Of a stretch of 64,000 nt of DNA, positions 44,595 to 53,232 are shown piece after piece. Made by a program: the position numbers and the translations under genes. Source of the stretch: Streptomyces cyaneochromogenes (GTDB lineage Bacteria; Actinomycetota; Actinomycetes; Streptomycetales; Streptomycetaceae); contig NZ_CP034539.1 of NCBI RefSeq assembly GCF_003963535.1, positions 5,456,001-5,520,000 on the forward strand, given 5' to 3'. Position 1 is the first letter of the stretch, and every line of letters begins with the position of its first letter. The notes beneath the pieces were generated by a model. The model was not told the origin of the DNA. It ran no database searches and was given only the letters and a program-made list of their open reading frames with translations.

Positions 44595-45158
44595 CTAGAC
44601 CCGCTTCAGATTCCGGTCCAGGATCTCCCGGAGCCGGTCGACGTCCGCCGGGTGCTGTGCGCCCCGCTTGGGCAGTACCGCGACTCCGGTCGCGTGGTCG
44701 CCGCTGAGGAGTACGAAGAGGCCGGGTGTCTCCAGATACGCGCGGGACACCGTCCAGTCCATGCTGAAGGACGCCCGCTCGCCGGTGCTGACGGCACCGC
44801 GGTCGTCGGCCACCGTTCGGCACCGGCCGTAGGGCTCGACCATGCTGAACATCCGGCGGGCCATGGTGCGCAGCCCTCGGAGGGTGGCCCAGAACGCGAG
44901 TGGCACGGTGAGGACCAGCGAGATGCTCCAGACGATCAGTCCGGCATCCTCGAGAAGCGCGAAGACGGTTACGGCGATCGCCGCCGTCAGCGGCGCCACG
45001 AGTGCCTGGGCCCGTCCGGACGGTGACCGACGAGCTCGGGCACGGAGCGCCTCTTCGTAGTCCGCGGCCGTCGGTCGGTAGACGAACTCCACGGCCGTAC
45101 CGAGGCTCGCGTTCTGATGTAGGGAGTCCCCGTCCTTGTCCCCGCCCCTGGTGTCCAT
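44595..45158 (-). CDS. YcxB-like membrane protein
   Basis: The protein has 187 residues. VEFVYRPTAADYEEALRARA at the start, two hydrophobic segments (APLTAAIAVTVFALLED, SISLVLTVPLAFWATL near 55-92), then TVSRAYLETPGLFVLLSGDH and VAVLPKRGAQHPADVDRLRE near 135-180 match the YcxB/YcxB-C family in Streptomyces. Function unknown. Confidence 0.75.
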   Translation of the reverse strand: MDTRGGDKDGDSLHQNASLGTAVEFVYRPTAADYEEALRARARRSPSGRAQALVAPLTAAIAVTVFALLEDAGLIVWSISLVLTVPLAFWATLRGLRTMARRMFSMVEPYGRCRTVADDRGAVSTGERASFSMDWTVSRAYLETPGLFVLLSGDHATGVAVLPKRGAQHPADVDRLREILDRNLKRV

Positions 45159-45239
45159 GGGCAGGGATCGTAGCGAGTAGGCGTCAGGCGGATCCGGCCG
45201 GCCGGGCCAAGATCCACCGATGCCCTGTCGAAGCCGCCG

Positions 45240-45422
45240 CTAGGCGGCCTTGCGCCGCGTCGCACGCGGGCCCGGGGAGGGCTCCTGTGCGTCCTCGGAC
45301 CAGAGGATCTCGTCCTCTCCGAAGTCCGGGGCCTGGAAGGGTTGTGTCGTCGGGGGCGGTGAGACCGCCGTGGAACGGCGGGGCTGCCCTTCCAGGGCGG
45401 AGAACAGCGACGTGGGGTCGAT
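45240..45422 (-). CDS. Short open frame without a usual start codon
   Basis: The frame DPTSLFSALEGQPRRST... APDFGEDEILWSEDAQEPSP ends with TAG at 45240 and has a natural-protein look. Its upstream stop (near 45450) and the frame between contain no ATG, GTG or TTG; ATC at 45420-45422 is the nearest candidate. It may be a real small protein with a rare start, or the sequence may have lost one. Confidence 0.4.
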   Translation of the reverse strand: MDPTSLFSALEGQPRRSTAVSPPPTTQPFQAPDFGEDEILWSEDAQEPSPGPRATRRKAA

Positions 45423-45498
45423 GAGAGGTCTGCCTTTCGTTACAGGCCCTCAGGGGGCCTGGCGTGCCGTGAACGGGCACAGAGGTTCCAAGAGATCT

Positions 45499-45720
45499 TT
45501 AGAGCTTGGTCATTTTGGCGTACGGGCTCAGGATCCGCATCTGCGCCGAGCCGAAATCCACGAGCGCCGCGATTCCGTCTTCCACGCCGACCACCCGGCC
45601 GAGGCCGTACACGTCATGGGTGACCTGATCGCCGGTGGCGAAGTGCTTGGGAGGCGGTGTGACCGGGGCCTTGAAGGGGCTGGTGGGCAGATGACGCTTG
45701 GGTGCCGCAGGCTTAGTCAT
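45499..45720 (-). CDS. Small CarD/Tudor-like protein
   Basis: The 73-residue protein has a Pro/Lys-rich N-terminus and a beta-rich core, HFATGDQVTHDVYGLGRVVG followed by VEDGIAALVDFGSAQMRI, which resembles the short RNA-polymerase-interacting Tudor-like domain of CarD/TRCF proteins (G-D-x-V-x-H-x-x-x-G-x-G). It is conserved in style, but function is unproven. Confidence 0.7.
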   Translation of the reverse strand: MTKPAAPKRHLPTSPFKAPVTPPPKHFATGDQVTHDVYGLGRVVGVEDGIAALVDFGSAQMRILSPYAKMTKL

Positions 45721-45864
45721 GGCTCAGTATGAGCCCATGCGCGTCCCGCTCGCTGTGGCCATTGGCACAGATCCTCGCGGCGGCAACCGGGTCACGCCAC
45801 TGACCTGGGGTTTTTGAGACAAGACGAGGCGAAACTCGACCGTCGCGACCGTACTCGGCCGATG

Positions 45865-45890
45865 GGGTCCCGGCGTGAACGCCGGGACCC
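45865..45890. terminator. Bidirectional-type terminator
   Basis: Stem GGGTCCCGGCG / CGCCGGGACCC with loop TGAA and T-rich sequence on the plus side. It lies between the CarD-like and Yip1 genes and would end Yip1 transcription on the minus strand. Confidence 0.75.
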
Positions 45891-45894
45891 TTTC

Positions 45895-45955
45895 GCACGG
45901 CAGCACGGCAGCACGGCAGCACGGCAGCACGGTCGCACGGCGGCACAGTCGCACC
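45895..45955. repeat. 8-bp tandem repeat GCACGGCA
   Basis: Four exact copies and about three altered ones (GCACGGTC, GCACGGCG, GCACAGTC) just downstream of the Yip1 gene. Likely prone to slippage. Confidence 0.85.
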
Positions 45956-45980
45956 GACGTGCGGTCCTGGGGCGTGCGCC

Positions 45981-46937
45981 TCAGAACGTGCCCAGCTTCA
46001 CGATCGACAGCAACGCGACCAGCTGGATCGCGCTCGCGCCCAGCGCCTTCGGCCACGGCAGGTCGTGGGACTTGGACACCATCAGCGTGAGGAGGGCGCC
46101 CGCCGCCACCCAGGTCGCCCAGCCGAGGACCTGGACGAACGTCGCGTCGCCGCCGGCGAACATCGCGAAGATCAGTCGGGGCGCGTCCGTGAGGGACATG
46201 ATCAGCATGGAGAGGCCGACCGTGGGCTGCCAGGCGCCGTCGCCGCCGAGCTGGCGGGCGAGGGTGTGGGTGACCACGCCCAGGACGAACGCGGACACCA
46301 CCATCGCCACCGCCGTCGTCGCGACGATCGGGACCGCGTTGGAGAGGGTCGCGTTTATCGCGTCCTCTCGTGCGGTGTCGAAGCCGAAGACGGCCAGGAG
46401 GCCGTAGAGGAACGTCACGACGAGGGCGGGGCCCCACATCGTGTAGTCCCGCATCTGCAGGAAGGTCTGGGTGGGGGAGAGGACGATGCCGCGCAGCAGC
46501 TGCTTCCAGTGCAGGCGGGGGCCGATCGGGCCGGCCGGGGCCGCGCCCGCCTGGTAGGTCCCGCCCTGGTTGTAGGGGTCGTCGCCGACCGAGAACGCCT
46601 GGGTGTGGCCCGGGTTGTTCGCCGCGTACGGGTCCGGGGCGCCGCCGCCGGGGCCCTGCGGGTAGTCACCGTCGCCGAAGTACTCCGGCTCGCCATGACC
46701 ACCATGACCAGCATGACCGCCGTGGCCGCCGGCGCCGTAACCGCCGTAGCCACCACCGCCGTTCGCCTGAGGCCAGCCGCCACCGCCGCTGCCCGAGCCG
46801 CCGTGCGGCTGCTGCGGCGGCGGGGGATAGCCGTACGACGGTCCCTGGGGCGCCTGCTGCCCGTACGGAGGTTGTTGGGGGCGCGTCTGCGGGGTGCCGT
46901 TGTTCCGGCTGCCCCGTCCGATCCTGAATCCAGCCAC
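45981..46937 (-). CDS. Yip1-family membrane protein
   Basis: GTG 46937 (VAGFRIGRGSRNNGTPQ) is the better start; upstream frame looks non-native. The 318 residues have a 150-residue low-complexity N-terminus rich in Gln, Pro, Gly and His (GHGGHAGHGGHG), then LHWKQLLRGIVLSPTQTFLQ and five hydrophobic segments (residues about 185-318), the Yip1 domain. The bacterial role is unknown. Single gene with its own terminator. Confidence 0.85.
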   Translation of the reverse strand: MAGFRIGRGSRNNGTPQTRPQQPPYGQQAPQGPSYGYPPPPQQPHGGSGSGGGGWPQANGGGGYGGYGAGGHGGHAGHGGHGEPEYFGDGDYPQGPGGGAPDPYAANNPGHTQAFSVGDDPYNQGGTYQAGAAPAGPIGPRLHWKQLLRGIVLSPTQTFLQMRDYTMWGPALVVTFLYGLLAVFGFDTAREDAINATLSNAVPIVATTAVAMVVSAFVLGVVTHTLARQLGGDGAWQPTVGLSMLIMSLTDAPRLIFAMFAGGDATFVQVLGWATWVAAGALLTLMVSKSHDLPWPKALGASAIQLVALLSIVKLGTF

Positions 46938-47103
46938 GTCTTCGAACGTACCTGGTCCAGGAGAGTCGCGTGCCGGGCCCTGCGGATCGGGCCCGGCTTT
47001 GCGGCCGAGCTGTGACATCCCCTAGGGGAGGGACGGTGCTGTTCTCCGTGGTCGATCAGGGTTTGAACGCACGGGAGACGCCCACCGCGGCGTGACCTGC
47101 GGG

Positions 47104-48534
47104 TCAGCCCGCCACCACGTCGCCGAAGTACGCGAGGCCCGACGGCCCGCCGACCGTCGTGCTGCTGAAGGACTTCGCGCCGGTGGTCGTGATGCCGGAG
47201 GAACTGCCGCGCAGGGTCCAGGCGGAGCCCGCGCCGGCGTTCTCGCCGCGGGCGCCGGAGACCAGCTCCGCGCGGCCGTCCGTGCTGGCGTCGGTGAGCA
47301 GGACGGAGTGGCCGAAGTAGTCGTAGGACTCGGCGGTGCCCGGCACCCCGCTGGTGTCCTGCGAGAACGACTTGGATCCGGTGCCGGTCAGGCCGGCAGC
47401 GGCGCCGCGCAGGATCACGACCGAGCCGGCGTCCTTCTTCGCGCCCAGGTCCTCGTTGGCGACGCCGACCGCGATGTCGGTGTAGCCGTCGCCGTTGGTG
47501 TCACCGGCGTCGAGGCTCCAGCCGAAGGCGTCGTTCTTCTCGGACGCGCCGGGCACGCCCGAGGTGTCCTGGGTGATCCGGACCGGGGTGCGGGTGCTCA
47601 GGCCGCCCGCGGCGCCGTAGGTGACGGTGACCGCGCCGCCCAGGCCGCCGTTCGGCTCGTCGGTCGACTTCTCCATGAAGTTGCCGGTGACGATGTCGCC
47701 GAAGCCGTCCTTGTTCACGTCCGCGATGACGGCCGCGTAGCCGCCGGCGACCTTGCTGCCGGGCGTGAGGCCGGTCGCCGAGCCCTTGTAGAGGACGCTG
47801 CGGGTGCGGTAACCGTCGGTGATCTCCTCCTGGCCCATGACCAGCAGGTCCGACGTGCCGTCGCCGGTGACGTCACCGGCGACGATCTGGTCGGTGTTGA
47901 TGCCGGTCTGCTCGTAGGTGTCGATGCCGACGAGCTCCGTGGCCGTGCCGGTGCGGGAGATCGGGCCCTTGAAGACGTTCAGCTCCGGGTAGGCGATGTT
48001 CGCCGCCGCGAGGTCGGTGTCGCCGTCGCCGTCGAAGTCGCCGGTCGCGACTGACCAGCCCAGCTCGTAGCGGTTCTCGGGGAGCGGGGAGGAGATGTCG
48101 GTGCCGGACTTGATTCCGCTCGCGCTGCCCCACAGCACCGTCAGGACGCCGGAGTCGTCGGTCGAGCCGATCTGCTCGCTGTGCACGCCGACGACGATGT
48201 CGGTGTAGCCGTCGCCGTCCAGGTCGCCGGTGGTGGCGCGGTCGCCGAAGTAGTCGCCGCTCTCCGGGACGCCGGGAATGCCGGCGGTGTCCTGGCTGAT
48301 GATCTGCCGGGTGGCGGTGTTCAGGCCGCTCGCGCTGCCGTAGACGACGGCGACGTAGCCGGCGTTGCTCTTGCCGGCCACCTTGGCGAGGGGCGCGGTG
48401 ATGACGGCGTCGCGGTAGCCGTCGCCGTTGATGTCGCCGGCCAGACCGGGGGCGGCGGAGGCCGTGGTGGCCGGGAGGGCGGTCAGCAGGCCCGTGGTGA
48501 GCGTGGCCGCCAGCAGCAGGGTGCGCTTGCGCAT
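47104..48534 (-). CDS. Secreted FG-GAP repeat protein 1
   Basis: The protein has 476 residues: signal peptide RKRTLLLAATLTTGLLTALP ending ASA near 28, then seven FG-GAP repeats (about 60 residues each) with calcium-binding loops such as DINGDGYRDAVI, DLDGDGYTDIVVG and DFDGDGDTDLAAA. The repeats fold as an integrin-alpha-like propeller. It is the most downstream of five tandem genes. Such secreted Streptomyces proteins have no assigned function; surface binding is inferred. Confidence 0.9.
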   Translation of the reverse strand: MRKRTLLLAATLTTGLLTALPATTASAAPGLAGDINGDGYRDAVITAPLAKVAGKSNAGYVAVVYGSASGLNTATRQIISQDTAGIPGVPESGDYFGDRATTGDLDGDGYTDIVVGVHSEQIGSTDDSGVLTVLWGSASGIKSGTDISSPLPENRYELGWSVATGDFDGDGDTDLAAANIAYPELNVFKGPISRTGTATELVGIDTYEQTGINTDQIVAGDVTGDGTSDLLVMGQEEITDGYRTRSVLYKGSATGLTPGSKVAGGYAAVIADVNKDGFGDIVTGNFMEKSTDEPNGGLGGAVTVTYGAAGGLSTRTPVRITQDTSGVPGASEKNDAFGWSLDAGDTNGDGYTDIAVGVANEDLGAKKDAGSVVILRGAAAGLTGTGSKSFSQDTSGVPGTAESYDYFGHSVLLTDASTDGRAELVSGARGENAGAGSAWTLRGSSSGITTTGAKSFSSTTVGGPSGLAYFGDVVAG

Positions 48535-48570
48535 GGTGAAGTCCCTTTCTGAATAGGGGAGTTCAGGAGT

Positions 48571-50037
48571 TCAGGAGTTGAGGACCGCGCCGTACGCCGG
48601 GCCGCCCGCCGTGGACACGCCCGTCGTCGCCGGGCCGAAGCTGATCGCGCCGCCGGTCGTCACGCCGGTCGTCGCGCCGCGCAGGGACCAGATCGCGCCG
48701 TCGCCGTTCTCGCCGGTCGCGGAGACGGTCAGTTCGGCACGGGTGTCGCCGGAGTGGTCGGCGAGCAGGACGCGGGCGCCGAAGCGGTCGTTCGACTCGG
48801 AGGTGCCGGGCACGCCGGCGGTGTTCTGCGTGAGGGACTGGGCGCCTGAGGTCTTGAGCCCCGATGCCGAGCCGTACAGGACGGTCACCGCGCCGGCCCC
48901 GGAGTTCTCGCCGGACGCGCCGACGGCCAGGTCGGCGTAGCCGTCGCCGTTGACGTCGCCGAGGGAGACCTCGCTGCCGAAGCCGTCGCCGGACTCGGAC
49001 GCGCCGGGCACCCCGGCGGTGTCCTGGGTGAGGGTGAGCGGGGTACGGGCGCTGTCGGGGCCGTCCGGGCCGCCGTACACGACCGTGACCTTGCCGCCCA
49101 GCGCGCCCGACGGGTCGGCGGAGGTCTCCCGGTGGTTGCCGACCGCGATGTCCACGTAGCCGTCGCCGTCGATGTCGCCGACGGCGGAGGTGTAGCCGAA
49201 CGGCAGGTACTCCAGCCAGTAGGCGTCGAAGTTGATGTTGCCGTCCGCCAGCGCGGTGACCGCGTCGTCGGTGCCGGACTCCCGCCCGTGCACGATCAGG
49301 CGGACGTGGCCGTCGGCCGCGACGGGACCGGCGGTGAGGTGTTCGATGCCGTACGACGACGAGAACGGATGCTGGGCGGAGGAGGCCAAGGACGCGCCCC
49401 AACCCTCGCTGAGGGTCCCGGACTTGGTGATCGGACCGGCGACCGCGTTCAGGTCGAACTTGCCGGTGCCGCCGGCCGCGGCGTCCGTGTCGCCGTCGCC
49501 GTCGAAGTCGCCCGCGGCCAGCGCCTGGCCGTACCGGTCGCTGTCGCGGCTGTTGAAGTTGGGGAGCGTACGGGCGCCGGACAGCCCGGACGCGGAGCCC
49601 CAGATCGCGACGACCGTGCCGTCGTTGGTGTCGCCGTTCACGTCCTCGCCCGGCGCCCCGATCAGCAGATCCGCGTACCCGTCGGTGTTGAGGTCGGCGG
49701 AGGCGACGGCGGACCCGAAGGCGTCGTCGGCCTCGGCGGCGCCCGGGACGCCGGCCGTGTCCTGGGTGAGGAGCGTGCGCGTCGAGGTCGTCAGCCCGCC
49801 GGAGCCGCCGTAGACGACGGAGACGGCGCCCGCCCTGGCCTTGCCGCCCACCGTGGCGCCCGGCGCGCCGATCGCGAGGTCGACGCGGCCGTCGCCGTTG
49901 AAGTCGTACGGCTTGGCGGCGGTGGCGGCGTGGGCGGCCGGGGCGGCGAGGGTGAGCGCGAGCGGGGTCAGGGCCGCCGCGAGGAGGGCGGCGGTGACGC
50001 GGTCGCGGGTGCGTGCCGCACGGCGTGGGGACGTCAC
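48571..50037 (-). CDS. Secreted FG-GAP repeat protein 2
   Basis: GTG 50037 overlaps the stop of protein 3 (GTGA), so the two are coupled. The 488 residues have a signal peptide (LLAAALTPLALTLAAPAAHA) and FG-GAP units (YDFNGDGRVDLAIGAPG, DFDGDGDTDAAAGG, DVNGDGYADLAVGASGENSG). The middle unit is longer and less regular (NINFDAYWLEYLPFGYTSAV). It ends with a CAGGAGTTCAGGAGTT direct repeat over the stop. Confidence 0.88.
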   Translation of the reverse strand: MTSPRRAARTRDRVTAALLAAALTPLALTLAAPAAHAATAAKPYDFNGDGRVDLAIGAPGATVGGKARAGAVSVVYGGSGGLTTSTRTLLTQDTAGVPGAAEADDAFGSAVASADLNTDGYADLLIGAPGEDVNGDTNDGTVVAIWGSASGLSGARTLPNFNSRDSDRYGQALAAGDFDGDGDTDAAAGGTGKFDLNAVAGPITKSGTLSEGWGASLASSAQHPFSSSYGIEHLTAGPVAADGHVRLIVHGRESGTDDAVTALADGNINFDAYWLEYLPFGYTSAVGDIDGDGYVDIAVGNHRETSADPSGALGGKVTVVYGGPDGPDSARTPLTLTQDTAGVPGASESGDGFGSEVSLGDVNGDGYADLAVGASGENSGAGAVTVLYGSASGLKTSGAQSLTQNTAGVPGTSESNDRFGARVLLADHSGDTRAELTVSATGENGDGAIWSLRGATTGVTTGGAISFGPATTGVSTAGGPAYGAVLNS

Positions 50038-51446
50038 TGGGCGATCACCGAGCCGAAGTAGTAGCCGGACGGGAGGGAGAGGGCGGCGGCGGTCAGGCCC
50101 TGGGCGCCCGTGGTGGTCAGGCCGGTGGAGCTGCCGCGCAGGGTCCAGACGCCGCCGGTGCCGTTCTCGCCGTCGACGCCGACGACGAGGTCGGCCCGGC
50201 CGTCCTTGGTGATGTCGGTGAGGTCGACCGCGGAGCCGAAGCGGTCCGAGGTCTCGGCGGTGCCCGGCACGCCGGCGGTGTCCTGGGAGTACGACTTCGC
50301 GCCCGACGTGCTCAGCCCGGAGGCCGAGCCGAACAGCACGGTCACCGAGCCCGCGTCCAAGGCCGCGCCGAGGTCCTCGCCGGGGGCGGCGACCGCGACG
50401 TCGGCGAACCCGTCGCCGTTGATGTCGCCGGTGCTCAGGAACGTGCCGAAGCCGTCGTCGGTCTCGCCCGCGCCGGGCACGTTCGCGCTGTCCTGGTGGA
50501 CGGCGGTCGGCGTCTGCGCGGGGTCGGGGCCGTTCGGGCCGCCGTACCAGACGGTGATCTGGCCGCCCTTGTGGCCGCCGGGCTTCTCGGCGCCCGGGTC
50601 CGAGGCGTCGCCGAGGACGAGGTCGCCGTAGCCGTCGCCGTTGACGTCGGCGATGGAACCGTCGGAGCCGTCCGCTTCGGGCAGCCCGATGAACTTGTAG
50701 CCGCCGCCGGTCCAGCGGTAGTAGTCGATGCGGCCGCCGGGGTCGCCGTCCTCGCCGAGGGGGTAGACGCGCTCGGCGGCGCCGTCGCCGGTCAGGTCGC
50801 CGGCGATCGCCTCGTACGTGGTGCCGACCTCGCCGACGCGGTAGTGGCTCAGCGGCCCGCCGGTACGGGTGAACGGGCCCAGGTACAGGCGGGTGTGGTC
50901 CTGCCCGGTGAGCGTGACGTCCATGTCGCCGTCGCCGTCGAAGTCCCCCGTCGCGATGCCGCGCGAGAAGCCGCCCCACTCGGCGAGCGTGGACGGCTGC
51001 GGGAGCCCCTTGCCGCCGGACAGGCCGGACTTGGAGCCCCACAGGACGGTGCCGGAGCCGACGCCGTCCCGGTCGCCGATGCTCTCGCCGGAGGCGCCGA
51101 CGACGAGGTCGGAGTAGCCGTCGCGGTCCAGGTCGGCGGTGGCGAGGCCCGAGCCGAAGAGGTCGCCCGACTCGGCGGTGCCCGGGACGCCGGTGGAGTT
51201 CTGGGTGATCACGGCCTTCCGGGTGGCCGAGACGCCGGACGACGAGCCGTACAGCACGACGACGGCACCGGCGCAGGACGCCGATCCGACGTTCGTGCAC
51301 ACGGCGCCGACGGCCACGTCGCGGTATCCGTCGCCGTTGAAGTCACCGGAGAGCCCGGGGGTGGCGGCGTTGGCGGTGGCGGCGGGCAGCGCGGTGAGCA
51401 GGCCGGTGGTGAGGGTGGCGGCGAGGAGAAGGGTGCGCTTGCGCAA
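50034..51446 (-). CDS. Secreted FG-GAP repeat protein 3
   Basis: The protein has 470 residues; its first 20 residues (RKRTLLLAATLTTGLLTALP) are identical to those of protein 1, showing recent duplication. Seven FG-GAP units follow (GDFNGDGYRDVAVG, DLDRDGYSDLVVGASG, DINGDGFADVAVAAPGED). It is coupled to protein 2. Confidence 0.9.
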   Translation of the reverse strand: MRKRTLLLAATLTTGLLTALPAATANAATPGLSGDFNGDGYRDVAVGAVCTNVGSASCAGAVVVLYGSSSGVSATRKAVITQNSTGVPGTAESGDLFGSGLATADLDRDGYSDLVVGASGESIGDRDGVGSGTVLWGSKSGLSGGKGLPQPSTLAEWGGFSRGIATGDFDGDGDMDVTLTGQDHTRLYLGPFTRTGGPLSHYRVGEVGTTYEAIAGDLTGDGAAERVYPLGEDGDPGGRIDYYRWTGGGYKFIGLPEADGSDGSIADVNGDGYGDLVLGDASDPGAEKPGGHKGGQITVWYGGPNGPDPAQTPTAVHQDSANVPGAGETDDGFGTFLSTGDINGDGFADVAVAAPGEDLGAALDAGSVTVLFGSASGLSTSGAKSYSQDTAGVPGTAETSDRFGSAVDLTDITKDGRADLVVGVDGENGTGGVWTLRGSSTGLTTTGAQGLTAAALSLPSGYYFGSVIAQ

Positions 51447-51525
51447 GGTCGGTGGCTCCTGGGAGGGCGGAGGGGAGGCCGGGCCCGCGGGGACGGACGG
51501 GCCCGGCCTGTGGGGATGTACGCGC

Positions 51526-53007
51526 TCAGTCGGCGAAGTTGGCGCCGAAGTACGGGGTGCCCGTCGTCGAGACTCCCGAGGTGCTCGGGGCGATGCTGCG
51601 CGAGCCGGAGGTGACGATCGCCGTGCCGTTCGAGGGCAGGTAGGTGAGGCCGCCGTTGCCGGCGTTCTCCAGGGAGCCGACGATCAGGTCGGTCCGGCCG
51701 TCGCCGGTGACGTCGTCGAGCTTGACGTCGACGCCGAACAGGTCGTCGTCCTCGTCGTTGCCGGGGACGCCCGCGGTGCTCTGCGCGAAGGACTGCGCGC
51801 CGGAGGAGGTGTTCAGGCCGCTCGCGCCGCCGTACAGGATCGTGACGGCGCCGGTGTTCACGGCGCTGCCGATGTTCTCGCCCTGGACGCCGATCGCGAG
51901 GTCGAGGTAGCCGTCGCCGTTGATGTCGCCGAGGTCCAGCTCGTGGCCGAACGCGTCGTTGGTCTCGGAGGCGCCGGGGACGTTGCCGGTGTCCTGGGTG
52001 ATGCCGGTGACCGTGCCGGGGCCGTCCGCCGTGCCGTACGTCACCCACACCTTGCCGCCCTTGGCGGAGTCCGGGATGGAGGTGCCGTCGCTGGTGGTGG
52101 TGTTCCACGAGGCGCCGCTGACGATGTCGCCGTAGCCGTCGGCGTTGATGTCGCCGATCGCGGTGATCACGCCGGGCTTGAGGGCCTTGGCGTTCGCGGT
52201 GCTCAGGCCGCTCGCGGTGCCGGGGACGTAGTAGTTGCGGTTCCAGCCGTAGCCGGTCTCGGTCTCGAAGCCGTCGACCACGAGGTCGGTGCGGGCGTCG
52301 CCGTTGACGTCACCGGCGGTGAGGTTGAGCGGGCCGTTCGCGTCGCCACCGCCCTGGATCGGGGGCTTGACGGTGGAGCGGCCGAGCAGCGCGGTGCCCG
52401 ACGCGGAGAAGCCGCCCTTGAAGACGTGGATGGTGGCGGAGGAATTGCCGACGGCCAGGTCGGCCTTGCCGTCGCCGTCGAAGTCGCCGGCGGCGAGGTT
52501 CTTGCCCCAGTAGTCGTGCGCGGAGGGGGCCGGGTCGGCGACCGTGACGCCCTTGCCGGTGACGCCGGAGGCCGAGCCCCACAGGATGGCCAGGCCGCCG
52601 CCGTCGGCGTCGGTGCCGACGTCCTCGCCGGGCGCGCCCACGGCGATGTCGTCGTAGCCGTCGCCGTTGAAGTCGGCGTAGGCGGTCTCCCAGCCGAAGC
52701 CGTCGCCGGCTTCCGCGGTGCCGGGAGCACCGGTGGTGTTCTGGCTGATCGTGTGGCGCTTGGCGGACGACACGCCGGAGGCGGTTCCGTACAGGACGAC
52801 GAGCTGACCGGCGGTGCTCTTGCCGTTCACGTAGGCGCCGTGGGCGGAGAAGGCCACGTCACCGATGCCGTCGCCGTTGAAGTCGGCGTGCGGGACGTGG
52901 GCCGAGTCGGCGGCGGTCGCCGTCGAGACGGCGACGCTGAGCAGACCGCCCGTCAGCGCGGCCGCGGTGGCCGTCGCGAGGGCGAGTCGCAGGTGGTGCT
53001 TGTGCAT
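51526..53007 (-). CDS. Secreted FG-GAP repeat protein 4
   Basis: The protein has 493 residues with signal peptide HLRLALATATAAALTGGLLS, then a seven-unit FG-GAP propeller (DFNGDGIGDVAFSAHG, DFNGDGYDDIAVGAPGEDVG, DINGDGYLDLAIGVQGENIG). It is separated from protein 3 by 79 bp and preceded by a 225-bp gap that may carry the promoter of the four-gene set. Confidence 0.9.
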   Translation of the reverse strand: MHKHHLRLALATATAAALTGGLLSVAVSTATAADSAHVPHADFNGDGIGDVAFSAHGAYVNGKSTAGQLVVLYGTASGVSSAKRHTISQNTTGAPGTAEAGDGFGWETAYADFNGDGYDDIAVGAPGEDVGTDADGGGLAILWGSASGVTGKGVTVADPAPSAHDYWGKNLAAGDFDGDGKADLAVGNSSATIHVFKGGFSASGTALLGRSTVKPPIQGGGDANGPLNLTAGDVNGDARTDLVVDGFETETGYGWNRNYYVPGTASGLSTANAKALKPGVITAIGDINADGYGDIVSGASWNTTTSDGTSIPDSAKGGKVWVTYGTADGPGTVTGITQDTGNVPGASETNDAFGHELDLGDINGDGYLDLAIGVQGENIGSAVNTGAVTILYGGASGLNTSSGAQSFAQSTAGVPGNDEDDDLFGVDVKLDDVTGDGRTDLIVGSLENAGNGGLTYLPSNGTAIVTSGSRSIAPSTSGVSTTGTPYFGANFAD

Positions 53008-53232
53008 GCGGGTTCTCCTGCTGCATGCGGGGATGCCCGGCGGGACATCCGCAGTCGGTGGGGTGCGACCGCCGGTGTTCTCCGGGAGTTGTCCTCGGGT
53101 TCACGGCGCGGTCGGCGAACAGGAGACCGGTGATGGGGCGGAAGGGTTGTACGTGAGTTCGGTAAATCTTTGAGGCGCGGGCGGTGTGCGGCGTGAGTCC
53201 CGATTTCCTGCCTTACGCCCACCCCGCCGGGC

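Noticed and set aside
45895..45955. CRISPR array candidate
   Set aside because: The repeat unit is 8 bp with no spacers. It is a simple tandem repeat. No cas genes and no other array-like pattern in the window.
48571..51300. 909-codon minus-strand frame across two FG-GAP genes
   Set aside because: Only its second half, from GTG 50037, has FG-GAP repeats. The first part is an out-of-phase reading of protein 3.
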